A DNA stretch of 64,000 nucleotides, from the NCBI GenBank assembly GCA_964035575.1, contig OZ037862.1, positions 1,054,001 to 1,118,000 of the forward strand, in the 5' to 3' direction. The notes under the pieces are model-generated. The model searched no databases. It worked only from the letters and a program-made list of their open reading frames with translations, and was not told the origin of the DNA. Shown here piece by piece: positions 8,851-20,106 of the stretch. The position numbers and the translations under genes are program-made. Origin of the DNA: Rhynchopus sp. YZ270_cl-10. Lineage: Eukaryota; Euglenozoa; Diplonemea; Diplonemida; Diplonemidae. Numbering within the stretch: position 1 is the first letter of the stretch; every line of letters begins with the position of its first letter.

Positions 8851-10983
8851 ATGGTGCAGTCGAGGATGCTGCTGTTGGCATGTGTTGCTGTGTCGGTGTC
8901 CGGACACGGGTACGTGGAGTCGCCGCCGTCGCGCAATTATGGTTGCAGGACTGGACTGAACTCCGGATGCGGGTCTGTGCAGTACGAGCCGCAGAGCGTG
9001 GAGGGTCCGGACGGGTGGCCTTCAGGGGGCCCTTCGGACGGGACGGTGGCAGCTGCGGGGCGTTCAAACTTTGGACAGCTGAATGCTCAGACGCCGTCAC
9101 GCTGGGGGAAGACCGCGATTTCCAGTGGTACGAATGTGTTCACGTGGCGCTTCACTGCAGTGCACCGCACACGCGACTACAGGTACTACATCACACGTGT
9201 GGGGTGGAACCAGAATGCGCCGCTGGGGACGTCGTCGTTTGACACAACGCCGTTCTGTGTGGTGGACGGGGGGATGCAGCTGCCATCAAACCCTACGAGC
9301 CACAGCTGCACGGTGCCCACACGCTCGGGGTACCACGTTGTGCTTGCTGTGTGGGACGTGGGTGACACCCCTGCAAGCTTCTACAACGCGATTGACGTGA
9401 CCATTGGTGGTGCGGGCCCGACTCCCCCTGTCCCTGTGCCCACACCACCCACACCAACTGTGCCTGTGCCTACACCACCTGTGCCCACACCGCCGACGCC
9501 GCCAGTGCCCACACCACCACCGTCGGGTGGATGCTCGGGTGGTGCGGGGGTGGCTCTGTGGGGCAACTGCAGGGCTGCGCCGCACTGCTGTGCGTCGGGG
9601 GCGACGTGCTACGAGCAGAGCGACTGCTTCGCACAGTGCAAGCCGTCGTGCTCCAGGGCAGACGGGTGGACGTGCCGTGTGCTCGGAGGGGGCCCTGTAA
9701 CTGTGCCTGTGCCCACACCGCCCACACCGCCCACACCAACGGCACCAGTCCCTGTCCCCACTGTGCCTGTGCCAACACCACCAACAGCGCCAGTACCAGC
9801 ACCGGTGCCAACTGTGTCTGGATCGAGGTCGGACTCGCGGATGATTGCCTTCCTGGGGAACTGGCAGGCGTGCCCAACAGACGCACAGCTGGAGCACTAC
9901 ACGCACATCATGATCTCGTTTGCGGTGACGTACAGGTGGAGTGCATCGAAGAACCTGTGCGACGCGAGCTGCAACATCGGGGCGCCTGTGCCCGTGTGCG
10001 CGAACCAGGCACACCCAGACCTGGTGGCGCGGTGGCGTGCGGCAGGGAAGAAGGTGGTTGTGTCCTTTGGCGGGGCCGGGATGGGAGGTTCCTGGGCAGG
10101 GGACGTGAACGACTGCTGGGACTACTGCTTCGGGAAGGAGGCACACGTGGTGTCGCAGCTGAAGTCGATTGTGGCGGCACAGAACTTCGACGGTGTGGAC
10201 ATCGACTACGAGTACTTCTACGAGAACGGGGGTGCACGTGGGTTCACGCGTGGGGCTGAGGCGCAGACGTTCCTGCGGGAGGTGACTGTGGGGCTGAAGC
10301 AGCAGCTGCCTGCGGGGAGTCTGGTGACACACGCGCCGATGGAGCCGGACGTGATGCCTGGGCGTGGGTACTACAACGTGATGAAGGAGACTGCGGCGTC
10401 GGTCGACTTTGTGATGCCGCAGTACTACAACGCAAACTCGCGTCCGGCGTTGGACGGGCTTGCAGGCGGGTCTGGCCGCATCTCTGCGGGGGACCACTTC
10501 CGCACGCTTGTGGACAACGTGTTTGGCGGGGATGCGACACGCGTTGTGTTTGGGTTCTGCATCAGCGACTGCTCGGGGACGGGGTCGAACGCAAACGCAG
10601 CGGCGGGTGTGCGTGTGATGCAGGAGCTCGCTGTGCAGCACCCCTGCAACGGCGGTGCCTTCTTCTGGGTTGTGAAGGACGACACGAACGGCGACTGGTC
10701 CGGCACTGTTGGGGCTGTTGTTGAGGCCACACGTGGCTGCAGCAGCGGAGGAGCTCCCACACCGCCTGTTATGCCTGTCCCGCCACCGACACCACCCACT
10801 CCTACTGTACCTGTTCCGGTTCCGACACCACCCACACCAACAGCGCCTGTGCCTGTGCCAACACCACCGGCAAGTAACTGCGGTGCACCGATCCGTAAAT
10901 GGAACAGATGCCTCGGGAAGGAGAGCTGCTGTGCTGCAGGGCTGAGCTGCACGGGGACACGGTGGTGGAAGTCGTGCAAATAG
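8851..10983 (+). CDS. Gene B copy 2: LPMO-GH18 chitinase
   Basis: Encodes the same 710-aa AA10-CBM1-like-GH18-knot protein as the copy at 3224-5356. Catalytic and copper-binding residues are all kept (mature H19, H105, S405, D447/D450/D452/E454). The preceding spacer has 19 C in the poly-C tract. Confidence 0.96.
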   Translation: MVQSRMLLLACVAVSVSGHGYVESPPSRNYGCRTGLNSGCGSVQYEPQSVEGPDGWPSGGPSDGTVAAAGRSNFGQLNAQTPSRWGKTAISSGTNVFTWRFTAVHRTRDYRYYITRVGWNQNAPLGTSSFDTTPFCVVDGGMQLPSNPTSHSCTVPTRSGYHVVLAVWDVGDTPASFYNAIDVTIGGAGPTPPVPVPTPPTPTVPVPTPPVPTPPTPPVPTPPPSGGCSGGAGVALWGNCRAAPHCCASGATCYEQSDCFAQCKPSCSRADGWTCRVLGGGPVTVPVPTPPTPPTPTAPVPVPTVPVPTPPTAPVPAPVPTVSGSRSDSRMIAFLGNWQACPTDAQLEHYTHIMISFAVTYRWSASKNLCDASCNIGAPVPVCANQAHPDLVARWRAAGKKVVVSFGGAGMGGSWAGDVNDCWDYCFGKEAHVVSQLKSIVAAQNFDGVDIDYEYFYENGGARGFTRGAEAQTFLREVTVGLKQQLPAGSLVTHAPMEPDVMPGRGYYNVMKETAASVDFVMPQYYNANSRPALDGLAGGSGRISAGDHFRTLVDNVFGGDATRVVFGFCISDCSGTGSNANAAAGVRVMQELAVQHPCNGGAFFWVVKDDTNGDWSGTVGAVVEATRGCSSGGAPTPPVMPVPPPTPPTPTVPVPVPTPPTPTAPVPVPTPPASNCGAPIRKWNRCLGKESCCAAGLSCTGTRWWKSCK

Positions 10984-12285
10984 TAAGATTGCACACTTCT
11001 GTTTGCAAATGCCCCCACCCCCCTCTTTTTTCTTTGAGGTGACTAAGCATGAGAGGCTTAGGGTCATTTTATGAACGTTTTTTTTTTTTCTTCTTCTTCG
11101 AAGCACCTTTTATTAATTGCCCTTTAGTTCAAGGCACCTTTTACCTTGTTTCTTATTATTTACCGACCGCTTCTTTTTGCGGGCCTTGATAGACCATGTG
11201 TTGTGGCTACGTACAGCGTCTTTACTGAGCGCACGCGTTCGTGTGTACTTTGTTCTACACCTGCCACTGTCCCATTCCACTTCCCTTCCCCCATATCCCC
11301 CATATATCCATATCCCCATACCCCCCTCGTTCTGTGTCGTTATGTTGAGACAACCGAAGCGTGTCTTGCAATGTGCAGCACGCCCATTCCTCGCACATGT
11401 CCCAACGATAAAATGACCTCGAGTTCTATGATGCCCGGCCCGGCCCTTGTGTCCAACCTTCCCCACACACATGCAGTCCCCAGGTTGTACGTGAGTGGTC
11501 ACGAGGTGTGGATGCCGGAGGTTCGTGTCCTGCAGTGCAAGCCCCATGTTATGTGTCCTTCGCATTTGGGGGGTACATTTTAACCTTTTCGTTTGCACGC
11601 TTTTTATCTATTCTAAATGTTAGTTTCTGAAAAGTTGGTTCTGTTGGCTGCTGTTGCGTCTGCAGACTGCACCTGGGACTTCGACTTCAGTGCTTTTGGA
11701 TTTGCCTTAATTTTTCTTTCCCCCCCTCTCCCCTTTTTGCCTCTCAATTTCCTTGTCTTGACATATAGTTTCACTTCATTTTGTTTTTCGGTACCCACCT
11801 CCGTTTCAGCACGTTACACACCACAGCGATACAGTAGAAGACAACAAAACAAGCCAAAAACCCACCGTTTCCCGCATAGTTTACCAAAAAACTAGATACA
11901 GCGGGACACGATGCGGCGCAGCAAAGGAACCAGAGGATACATTCCTGAGCTGCGCCTCTTCTGTGTGTGTGGAACGTGTGTGAGAGAGTGTGGCCCCGAG
12001 CCTCCGCTCGCATGAGGGCCGAAGATACAAAAAAAAAAGAAAAGAAAAGTGAAACAAGAAAACATGCACAATTCAAGAAAGAAACTAAACCACAAACAAA
12101 TAAACAAACAAACTAATAAACAAAGCACCCCCTCTCCTCTCCCTGTTGTCAGCACCGTGTCTCATACCCTCCTCCCCCCAAGGATCCGTGGCACACAACG
12201 TAGCTCGCACACGACCACACCACACCACACAAACAGAACATTTATATATACACTAACTCAACAAACAACAACAATAACAACAACC

Positions 12286-13035
12286 ATGCTGTCAAAGGCA
12301 GGACTCGCAATGGCCGCAGCCTTCGTGACCCTGGCACAGGGCGCACCCTCTTCAGGAACGGTTGAGCTGCTGGAGGGACCTGAGGTGAACGGTGTGCGGA
12401 CGAACGCGCCTGGGCTGCACGTGACCCTGCTGTCGTCTGGGGTGGACGCGTGGCCGAACCTTGACGGGTCGACGCTGCGCGACGTGCCGCCGTTCATGCG
12501 CCTCATGCCAACGACGCTGGCGAACTGGAGAATGAAGTCCGGGACAACGGTGAAGTTCTCGTGCCCGAACGAGCCTTCCCTGATTGATGTGTGCGACGCA
12601 TGGGTGTTCTTCTACAGCTGCCCGCAGAGCTGTGTGACGACGTACCAGGGCGGTCTGCAGGGCCAGCTTGCGGCACTGCCCGGCTGGGAGAGGACACAGT
12701 GCGCACCTTCCTTCTGGACGAACGCACCCGGGATGACCTTCGTGCACCCGATGGGAAGCTTCAGAATGCAGCTGGCGCCCGGCCAGTCGACTGAGTTTGA
12801 CCTTCAGGACGACGCAGAGTTCCTTGGCTTCGGGATTGACTCGAACGGAGAGGACTGCACGAAGCACATGGACGAGAACGCCTGCCCTGTGGCGGGAGGC
12901 CGCTGCAGGTGGGAGTCGGGTGCGTGCGTGAACCAGTCCTGCAAGGGCCGCTTCGGACCGCCGCCGCCGTGCCGTGAGTGCCCCTGGGAGGGAGTTGTGC
13001 GCGTTGCTCGCCCTGCCTCGGACGGTCCGTTCTAA
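12286..13035 (+). CDS. Gene A copy 3
   Basis: Same 249-aa protein as the first copy, with signal peptide and 12 cysteines intact. Both flanking spacers are complete and match those of the neighbouring units. Confidence 0.9.
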   Translation: MLSKAGLAMAAAFVTLAQGAPSSGTVELLEGPEVNGVRTNAPGLHVTLLSSGVDAWPNLDGSTLRDVPPFMRLMPTTLANWRMKSGTTVKFSCPNEPSLIDVCDAWVFFYSCPQSCVTTYQGGLQGQLAALPGWERTQCAPSFWTNAPGMTFVHPMGSFRMQLAPGQSTEFDLQDDAEFLGFGIDSNGEDCTKHMDENACPVAGGRCRWESGACVNQSCKGRFGPPPPCRECPWEGVVRVARPASDGPF

Positions 13036-14478
13036 GTTGCGTGACTTAGGAATAGCATAGAACGGCGGATGTGGCGTGGTAGGAGGAGCGAGTGAGGGGG
13101 TGCCTTCTTTTCAAGCGGCACTGTGGCGGAAGCTGCTAGTGGCCGACAAAACACCACTCACCTGACTGCACTGCACACACAGCTGTGGACCTTTTCCTCC
13201 GTTGCATTATCATTTGTTGTTCTCTTTATTTTTATTTTATTTCCCCCCCACCCAGCTTCACTTTGCCACTGGCAGCCACGGGAGTGCTTGCACGGCCTCT
13301 CGTCTCTTTTTGTGTGCCGCGGGTTTTTAGTGAAGACAGGCTCTTCTTTTTCTTTTTCTTCTTCTTCTTTTTCTCCGACATAGTATGAATCTGCAAGGTC
13401 CACAGCGAGCGCACATTGCACCATATGCTCCGTGGAACGTATCAAAGCAGTCCCCATATTTCCTTTTACCTTTTTTTTTTGTGCTCGCCCGCCGGTTTTT
13501 ATTTTTGTTTTTCGTTTTCATTTTTATTTCCCCTTTCCCGTTTGCACCACAGGTGTGACTTTTCACCACACTCGAAGGGCAAAAAAGGTGTCCAGGCAAA
13601 GAAATAGCACCTGGCCACTTTTATTTTGCACCTCCGTTTTCCTTCTTGTTTTTCTGCCGTTTTCCTGCGAGCTGGATCTGTTACCGTATGGGTTCAGCCT
13701 CCTCAACAAGTCAGAAAACTACCGTATTTTATCTTTCCCCCCCCCCCCCCCCCCCCGGAAACTGCGGAGGGAGCCCACTTTACTTTTGGATGTGCAAAAG
13801 CGAACAATGGAAAAAAGGGCACCATATGCCCACCACCACAGGTGAAGCAAACACTTGGGGCAGATTCTCTCTTCCCTTTGTGTGCGTGCCAGACACTGCT
13901 TCATCTGGGGCGGGGCCCTTTTTGTTTTCCTTCTGTTCAGCATTCAAAAACAGTGTTCCCAACACTTCCCAAGACATGTTGTTCCATGTTTTTCTCCCTT
14001 CATTTTTCTTTTATAGCAAAGACCTATGTCTTTTCCTTCTTCTTTTTTTTTCCTCCGGAAAGGTGTGTTCCCTCCTTCATATGAGTTATGGGATGTCCGC
14101 CTGCTGACCCCTTTCTTTGTGCCTACTGTGTGTGTGCACACCCCCAGACAGGTGGGTGTTGCACACACACACACCCCTTTTGCTTTTTGGCGCAAGAACA
14201 ATGAGGGTGTGCGGTGGGATGAGGCATGCAGTGACAGAAGACACGGAACACATATCATCACAAATACAGAATACAGAATGCAACCAAAAAAAAAGACAAA
14301 AAGCAAAACAACAACAACAACAAAAGCGTTGCTATTTTTTTTGTCTTGATAGAACCCTTCCATGCACACACCACAACGTATCAACACAACACCCACAGGT
14401 GATTCATCTACATAAAACTAAAAGTACTACAAGCCAGTTCCATACGCACAGAAGAAGGTTGCAGGCTTTGTGCACACA

Positions 14479-16611
14479 ATGGTGCAGTCGAGGATGCTGC
14501 TGTTGGCATGTGTTGCTGTGTCGGTGTCCGGACACGGGTACGTGGAGTCGCCGCCGTCGCGCAATTATGGTTGCAGGACTGGACTGAACTCCGGATGCGG
14601 GTCTGTGCAGTACGAGCCGCAGAGCGTGGAGGGTCCGGACGGGTGGCCTTCAGGGGGCCCTTCGGACGGGACGGTGGCAGCTGCGGGGCGTTCAAACTTT
14701 GGACAGCTGAATGCTCAGACGCCGTCACGCTGGGGGAAGACCGCGATTTCCAGTGGTACGAATGTGTTCACGTGGCGCTTCACTGCAGTGCACCGCACAC
14801 GCGACTACAGGTACTACATCACACGTGTGGGGTGGAACCAGAATGCGCCGCTGGGGACGTCGTCGTTTGACACAACGCCGTTCTGTGTGGTGGACGGGGG
14901 GATGCAGCTGCCATCAAACCCTACGAGCCACAGCTGCACGGTGCCCACACGCTCGGGGTACCACGTTGTGCTTGCTGTGTGGGACGTGGGTGACACCCCT
15001 GCAAGCTTCTACAACGCGATTGACGTGACCATTGGTGGTGCGGGCCCGACTCCCCCTGTCCCTGTGCCCACACCACCCACACCAACTGTGCCTGTGCCTA
15101 CACCACCTGTGCCCACACCGCCGACGCCGCCAGTGCCCACACCACCACCGTCGGGTGGATGCTCGGGTGGTGCGGGGGTGGCTCTGTGGGGCAACTGCAG
15201 GGCTGCGCCGCACTGCTGTGCGTCGGGGGCGACGTGCTACGAGCAGAGCGACTGCTTCGCACAGTGCAAGCCGTCGTGCTCCAGGGCAGACGGGTGGACG
15301 TGCCGTGTGCTCGGAGGGGGCCCTGTAACTGTGCCTGTGCCCACACCGCCCACACCGCCCACACCAACGGCACCAGTCCCTGTCCCCACTGTGCCTGTGC
15401 CAACACCACCAACAGCGCCAGTACCAGCACCGGTGCCAACTGTGTCTGGATCGAGGTCGGACTCGCGGATGATTGCCTTCCTGGGGAACTGGCAGGCGTG
15501 CCCAACAGACGCACAGCTGGAGCACTACACGCACATCATGATCTCGTTTGCGGTGACGTACAGGTGGAGTGCATCGAAGAACCTGTGCGACGCGAGCTGC
15601 AACATCGGGGCGCCTGTGCCCGTGTGCGCGAACCAGGCACACCCAGACCTGGTGGCGCGGTGGCGTGCGGCAGGGAAGAAGGTGGTTGTGTCCTTTGGCG
15701 GGGCCGGGATGGGAGGTTCCTGGGCAGGGGACGTGAACGACTGCTGGGACTACTGCTTCGGGAAGGAGGCACACGTGGTGTCGCAGCTGAAGTCGATTGT
15801 GGCGGCACAGAACTTCGACGGTGTGGACATCGACTACGAGTACTTCTACGAGAACGGGGGTGCACGTGGGTTCACGCGTGGGGCTGAGGCGCAGACGTTC
15901 CTGCGGGAGGTGACTGTGGGGCTGAAGCAGCAGCTGCCTGCGGGGAGTCTGGTGACACACGCGCCGATGGAGCCGGACGTGATGCCTGGGCGTGGGTACT
16001 ACAACGTGATGAAGGAGACTGCGGCGTCGGTCGACTTTGTGATGCCGCAGTACTACAACGCAAACTCGCGTCCGGCGTTGGACGGGCTTGCAGGCGGGTC
16101 TGGCCGCATCTCTGCGGGGGACCACTTCCGCACGCTTGTGGACAACGTGTTTGGCGGGGATGCGACACGCGTTGTGTTTGGGTTCTGCATCAGCGACTGC
16201 TCGGGGACGGGGTCGAACGCAAACGCAGCGGCGGGTGTGCGTGTGATGCAGGAGCTCGCTGTGCAGCACCCCTGCAACGGCGGTGCCTTCTTCTGGGTTG
16301 TGAAGGACGACACGAACGGCGACTGGTCCGGCACTGTTGGGGCTGTTGTTGAGGCCACACGTGGCTGCAGCAGCGGAGGAGCTCCCACACCGCCTGTTAT
16401 GCCTGTCCCGCCACCGACACCACCCACTCCTACTGTACCTGTTCCGGTTCCGACACCACCCACACCAACAGCGCCTGTGCCTGTGCCAACACCACCGGCA
16501 AGTAACTGCGGTGCACCGATCCGTAAATGGAACAGATGCCTCGGGAAGGAGAGCTGCTGTGCTGCAGGGCTGAGCTGCACGGGGACACGGTGGTGGAAGT
16601 CGTGCAAATAG
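14479..16611 (+). CDS. Gene B copy 3: LPMO-GH18 chitinase
   Basis: Same 710-aa multi-domain enzyme as the first copy with all catalytic motifs. The preceding spacer carries the longest poly-C tract (20 C). Confidence 0.96.
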   Translation: MVQSRMLLLACVAVSVSGHGYVESPPSRNYGCRTGLNSGCGSVQYEPQSVEGPDGWPSGGPSDGTVAAAGRSNFGQLNAQTPSRWGKTAISSGTNVFTWRFTAVHRTRDYRYYITRVGWNQNAPLGTSSFDTTPFCVVDGGMQLPSNPTSHSCTVPTRSGYHVVLAVWDVGDTPASFYNAIDVTIGGAGPTPPVPVPTPPTPTVPVPTPPVPTPPTPPVPTPPPSGGCSGGAGVALWGNCRAAPHCCASGATCYEQSDCFAQCKPSCSRADGWTCRVLGGGPVTVPVPTPPTPPTPTAPVPVPTVPVPTPPTAPVPAPVPTVSGSRSDSRMIAFLGNWQACPTDAQLEHYTHIMISFAVTYRWSASKNLCDASCNIGAPVPVCANQAHPDLVARWRAAGKKVVVSFGGAGMGGSWAGDVNDCWDYCFGKEAHVVSQLKSIVAAQNFDGVDIDYEYFYENGGARGFTRGAEAQTFLREVTVGLKQQLPAGSLVTHAPMEPDVMPGRGYYNVMKETAASVDFVMPQYYNANSRPALDGLAGGSGRISAGDHFRTLVDNVFGGDATRVVFGFCISDCSGTGSNANAAAGVRVMQELAVQHPCNGGAFFWVVKDDTNGDWSGTVGAVVEATRGCSSGGAPTPPVMPVPPPTPPTPTVPVPVPTPPTPTAPVPVPTPPASNCGAPIRKWNRCLGKESCCAAGLSCTGTRWWKSCK

Positions 16612-17913
16612 TAAGATTGCACACTTCTGTTTGCAAATGCCCCCACCCCCCTCTTTTTTCTTTGAGGTGACTAAGCATGAGAGGCTTAGGGTCATTTTAT
16701 GAACGTTTTTTTTTTTTCTTCTTCTTCGAAGCACCTTTTATTAATTGCCCTTTAGTTCAAGGCACCTTTTACCTTGTTTCTTATTATTTACCGACCGCTT
16801 CTTTTTGCGGGCCTTGATAGACCATGTGTTGTGGCTACGTACAGCGTCTTTACTGAGCGCACGCGTTCGTGTGTACTTTGTTCTACACCTGCCACTGTCC
16901 CATTCCACTTCCCTTCCCCCATATCCCCCATATATCCATATCCCCATACCCCCCTCGTTCTGTGTCGTTATGTTGAGACAACCGAAGCGTGTCTTGCAAT
17001 GTGCAGCACGCCCATTCCTCGCACATGTCCCAACGATAAAATGACCTCGAGTTCTATGATGCCCGGCCCGGCCCTTGTGTCCAACCTTCCCCACACACAT
17101 GCAGTCCCCAGGTTGTACGTGAGTGGTCACGAGGTGTGGATGCCGGAGGTTCGTGTCCTGCAGTGCAAGCCCCATGTTATGTGTCCTTCGCATTTGGGGG
17201 GTACATTTTAACCTTTTCGTTTGCACGCTTTTTATCTATTCTAAATGTTAGTTTCTGAAAAGTTGGTTCTGTTGGCTGCTGTTGCGTCTGCAGACTGCAC
17301 CTGGGACTTCGACTTCAGTGCTTTTGGATTTGCCTTAATTTTTCTTTCCCCCCCTCTCCCCTTTTTGCCTCTCAATTTCCTTGTCTTGACATATAGTTTC
17401 ACTTCATTTTGTTTTTCGGTACCCACCTCCGTTTCAGCACGTTACACACCACAGCGATACAGTAGAAGACAACAAAACAAGCCAAAAACCCACCGTTTCC
17501 CGCATAGTTTACCAAAAAACTAGATACAGCGGGACACGATGCGGCGCAGCAAAGGAACCAGAGGATACATTCCTGAGCTGCGCCTCTTCTGTGTGTGTGG
17601 AACGTGTGTGAGAGAGTGTGGCCCCGAGCCTCCGCTCGCATGAGGGCCGAAGATACAAAAAAAAAAGAAAAGAAAAGTGAAACAAGAAAACATGCACAAT
17701 TCAAGAAAGAAACTAAACCACAAACAAATAAACAAACAAACTAATAAACAAAGCACCCCCTCTCCTCTCCCTGTTGTCAGCACCGTGTCTCATACCCTCC
17801 TCCCCCCAAGGATCCGTGGCACACAACGTAGCTCGCACACGACCACACCACACCACACAAACAGAACATTTATATATACACTAACTCAACAAACAACAAC
17901 AATAACAACAACC

Positions 17914-18663
17914 ATGCTGTCAAAGGCAGGACTCGCAATGGCCGCAGCCTTCGTGACCCTGGCACAGGGCGCACCCTCTTCAGGAACGGTTGAGCTGCTG
18001 GAGGGACCTGAGGTGAACGGTGTGCGGACGAACGCGCCTGGGCTGCACGTGACCCTGCTGTCGTCTGGGGTGGACGCGTGGCCGAACCTTGACGGGTCGA
18101 CGCTGCGCGACGTGCCGCCGTTCATGCGCCTCATGCCAACGACGCTGGCGAACTGGAGAATGAAGTCCGGGACAACGGTGAAGTTCTCGTGCCCGAACGA
18201 GCCTTCCCTGATTGATGTGTGCGACGCATGGGTGTTCTTCTACAGCTGCCCGCAGAGCTGTGTGACGACGTACCAGGGCGGTCTGCAGGGCCAGCTTGCG
18301 GCACTGCCCGGCTGGGAGAGGACACAGTGCGCACCTTCCTTCTGGACGAACGCACCCGGGATGACCTTCGTGCACCCGATGGGAAGCTTCAGAATGCAGC
18401 TGGCGCCCGGCCAGTCGACTGAGTTTGACCTTCAGGACGACGCAGAGTTCCTTGGCTTCGGGATTGACTCGAACGGAGAGGACTGCACGAAGCACATGGA
18501 CGAGAACGCCTGCCCTGTGGCGGGAGGCCGCTGCAGGTGGGAGTCGGGTGCGTGCGTGAACCAGTCCTGCAAGGGCCGCTTCGGACCGCCGCCGCCGTGC
18601 CGTGAGTGCCCCTGGGAGGGAGTTGTGCGCGTTGCTCGCCCTGCCTCGGACGGTCCGTTCTAA
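17914..18663 (+). CDS. Gene A copy 4
   Basis: Same 249-aa protein as the first copy, intact. Confidence 0.9.
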   Translation: MLSKAGLAMAAAFVTLAQGAPSSGTVELLEGPEVNGVRTNAPGLHVTLLSSGVDAWPNLDGSTLRDVPPFMRLMPTTLANWRMKSGTTVKFSCPNEPSLIDVCDAWVFFYSCPQSCVTTYQGGLQGQLAALPGWERTQCAPSFWTNAPGMTFVHPMGSFRMQLAPGQSTEFDLQDDAEFLGFGIDSNGEDCTKHMDENACPVAGGRCRWESGACVNQSCKGRFGPPPPCRECPWEGVVRVARPASDGPF

Positions 18664-20106
18664 GTTGCGTGACTTAGGAATAGCATAGAACGGCGGATGT
18701 GGCGTGGTAGGAGGAGCGAGTGAGGGGGTGCCTTCTTTTCAAGCGGCACTGTGGCGGAAGCTGCTAGTGGCCGACAAAACACCACTCACCTGACTGCACT
18801 GCACACACAGCTGTGGACCTTTTCCTCCGTTGCATTATCATTTGTTGTTCTCTTTATTTTTATTTTATTTCCCCCCCACCCAGCTTCACTTTGCCACTGG
18901 CAGCCACGGGAGTGCTTGCACGGCCTCTCGTCTCTTTTTGTGTGCCGCGGGTTTTTAGTGAAGACAGGCTCTTCTTTTTCTTTTTCTTCTTCTTCTTTTT
19001 CTCCGACATAGTATGAATCTGCAAGGTCCACAGCGAGCGCACATTGCACCATATGCTCCGTGGAACGTATCAAAGCAGTCCCCATATTTCCTTTTACCTT
19101 TTTTTTTTGTGCTCGCCCGCCGGTTTTTATTTTTGTTTTTCGTTTTCATTTTTATTTCCCCTTTCCCGTTTGCACCACAGGTGTGACTTTTCACCACACT
19201 CGAAGGGCAAAAAAGGTGTCCAGGCAAAGAAATAGCACCTGGCCACTTTTATTTTGCACCTCCGTTTTCCTTCTTGTTTTTCTGCCGTTTTCCTGCGAGC
19301 TGGATCTGTTACCGTATGGGTTCAGCCTCCTCAACAAGTCAGAAAACTACCGTATTTTATCTTTTCCCCCCCCCCCCCCCCCCCGGAAACTGCGGAGGGA
19401 GCCCACTTTACTTTTGGATGTGCAAAAGCGAACAATGGAAAAAAGGGCACCATATGCCCACCACCACAGGTGAAGCAAACACTTGGGGCAGATTCTCTCT
19501 TCCCTTTGTGTGCGTGCCAGACACTGCTTCATCTGGGGCGGGGCCCTTTTTGTTTTCCTTCTGTTCAGCATTCAAAAACAGTGTTCCCAACACTTCCCAA
19601 GACATGTTGTTCCATGTTTTTCTCCCTTCATTTTTCTTTTATAGCAAAGACCTATGTCTTTTCCTTCTTCTTTTTTTTTCCTCCGGAAAGGTGTGTTCCC
19701 TCCTTCATATGAGTTATGGGATGTCCGCCTGCTGACCCCTTTCTTTGTGCCTACTGTGTGTGTGCACACCCCCAGACAGGTGGGTGTTGCACACACACAC
19801 ACCCCTTTTGCTTTTTGGCGCAAGAACAATGAGGGTGTGCGGTGGGATGAGGCATGCAGTGACAGAAGACACGGAACACATATCATCACAAATACAGAAT
19901 ACAGAATGCAACCAAAAAAAAAGACAAAAAGCAAAACAACAACAACAACAAAAGCGTTGCTATTTTTTTTGTCTTGATAGAACCCTTCCATGCACACACC
20001 ACAACGTATCAACACAACACCCACAGGTGATTCATCTACATAAAACTAAAAGTACTACAAGCCAGTTCCATACGCACAGAAGAAGGTTGCAGGCTTTGTG
20101 CACACA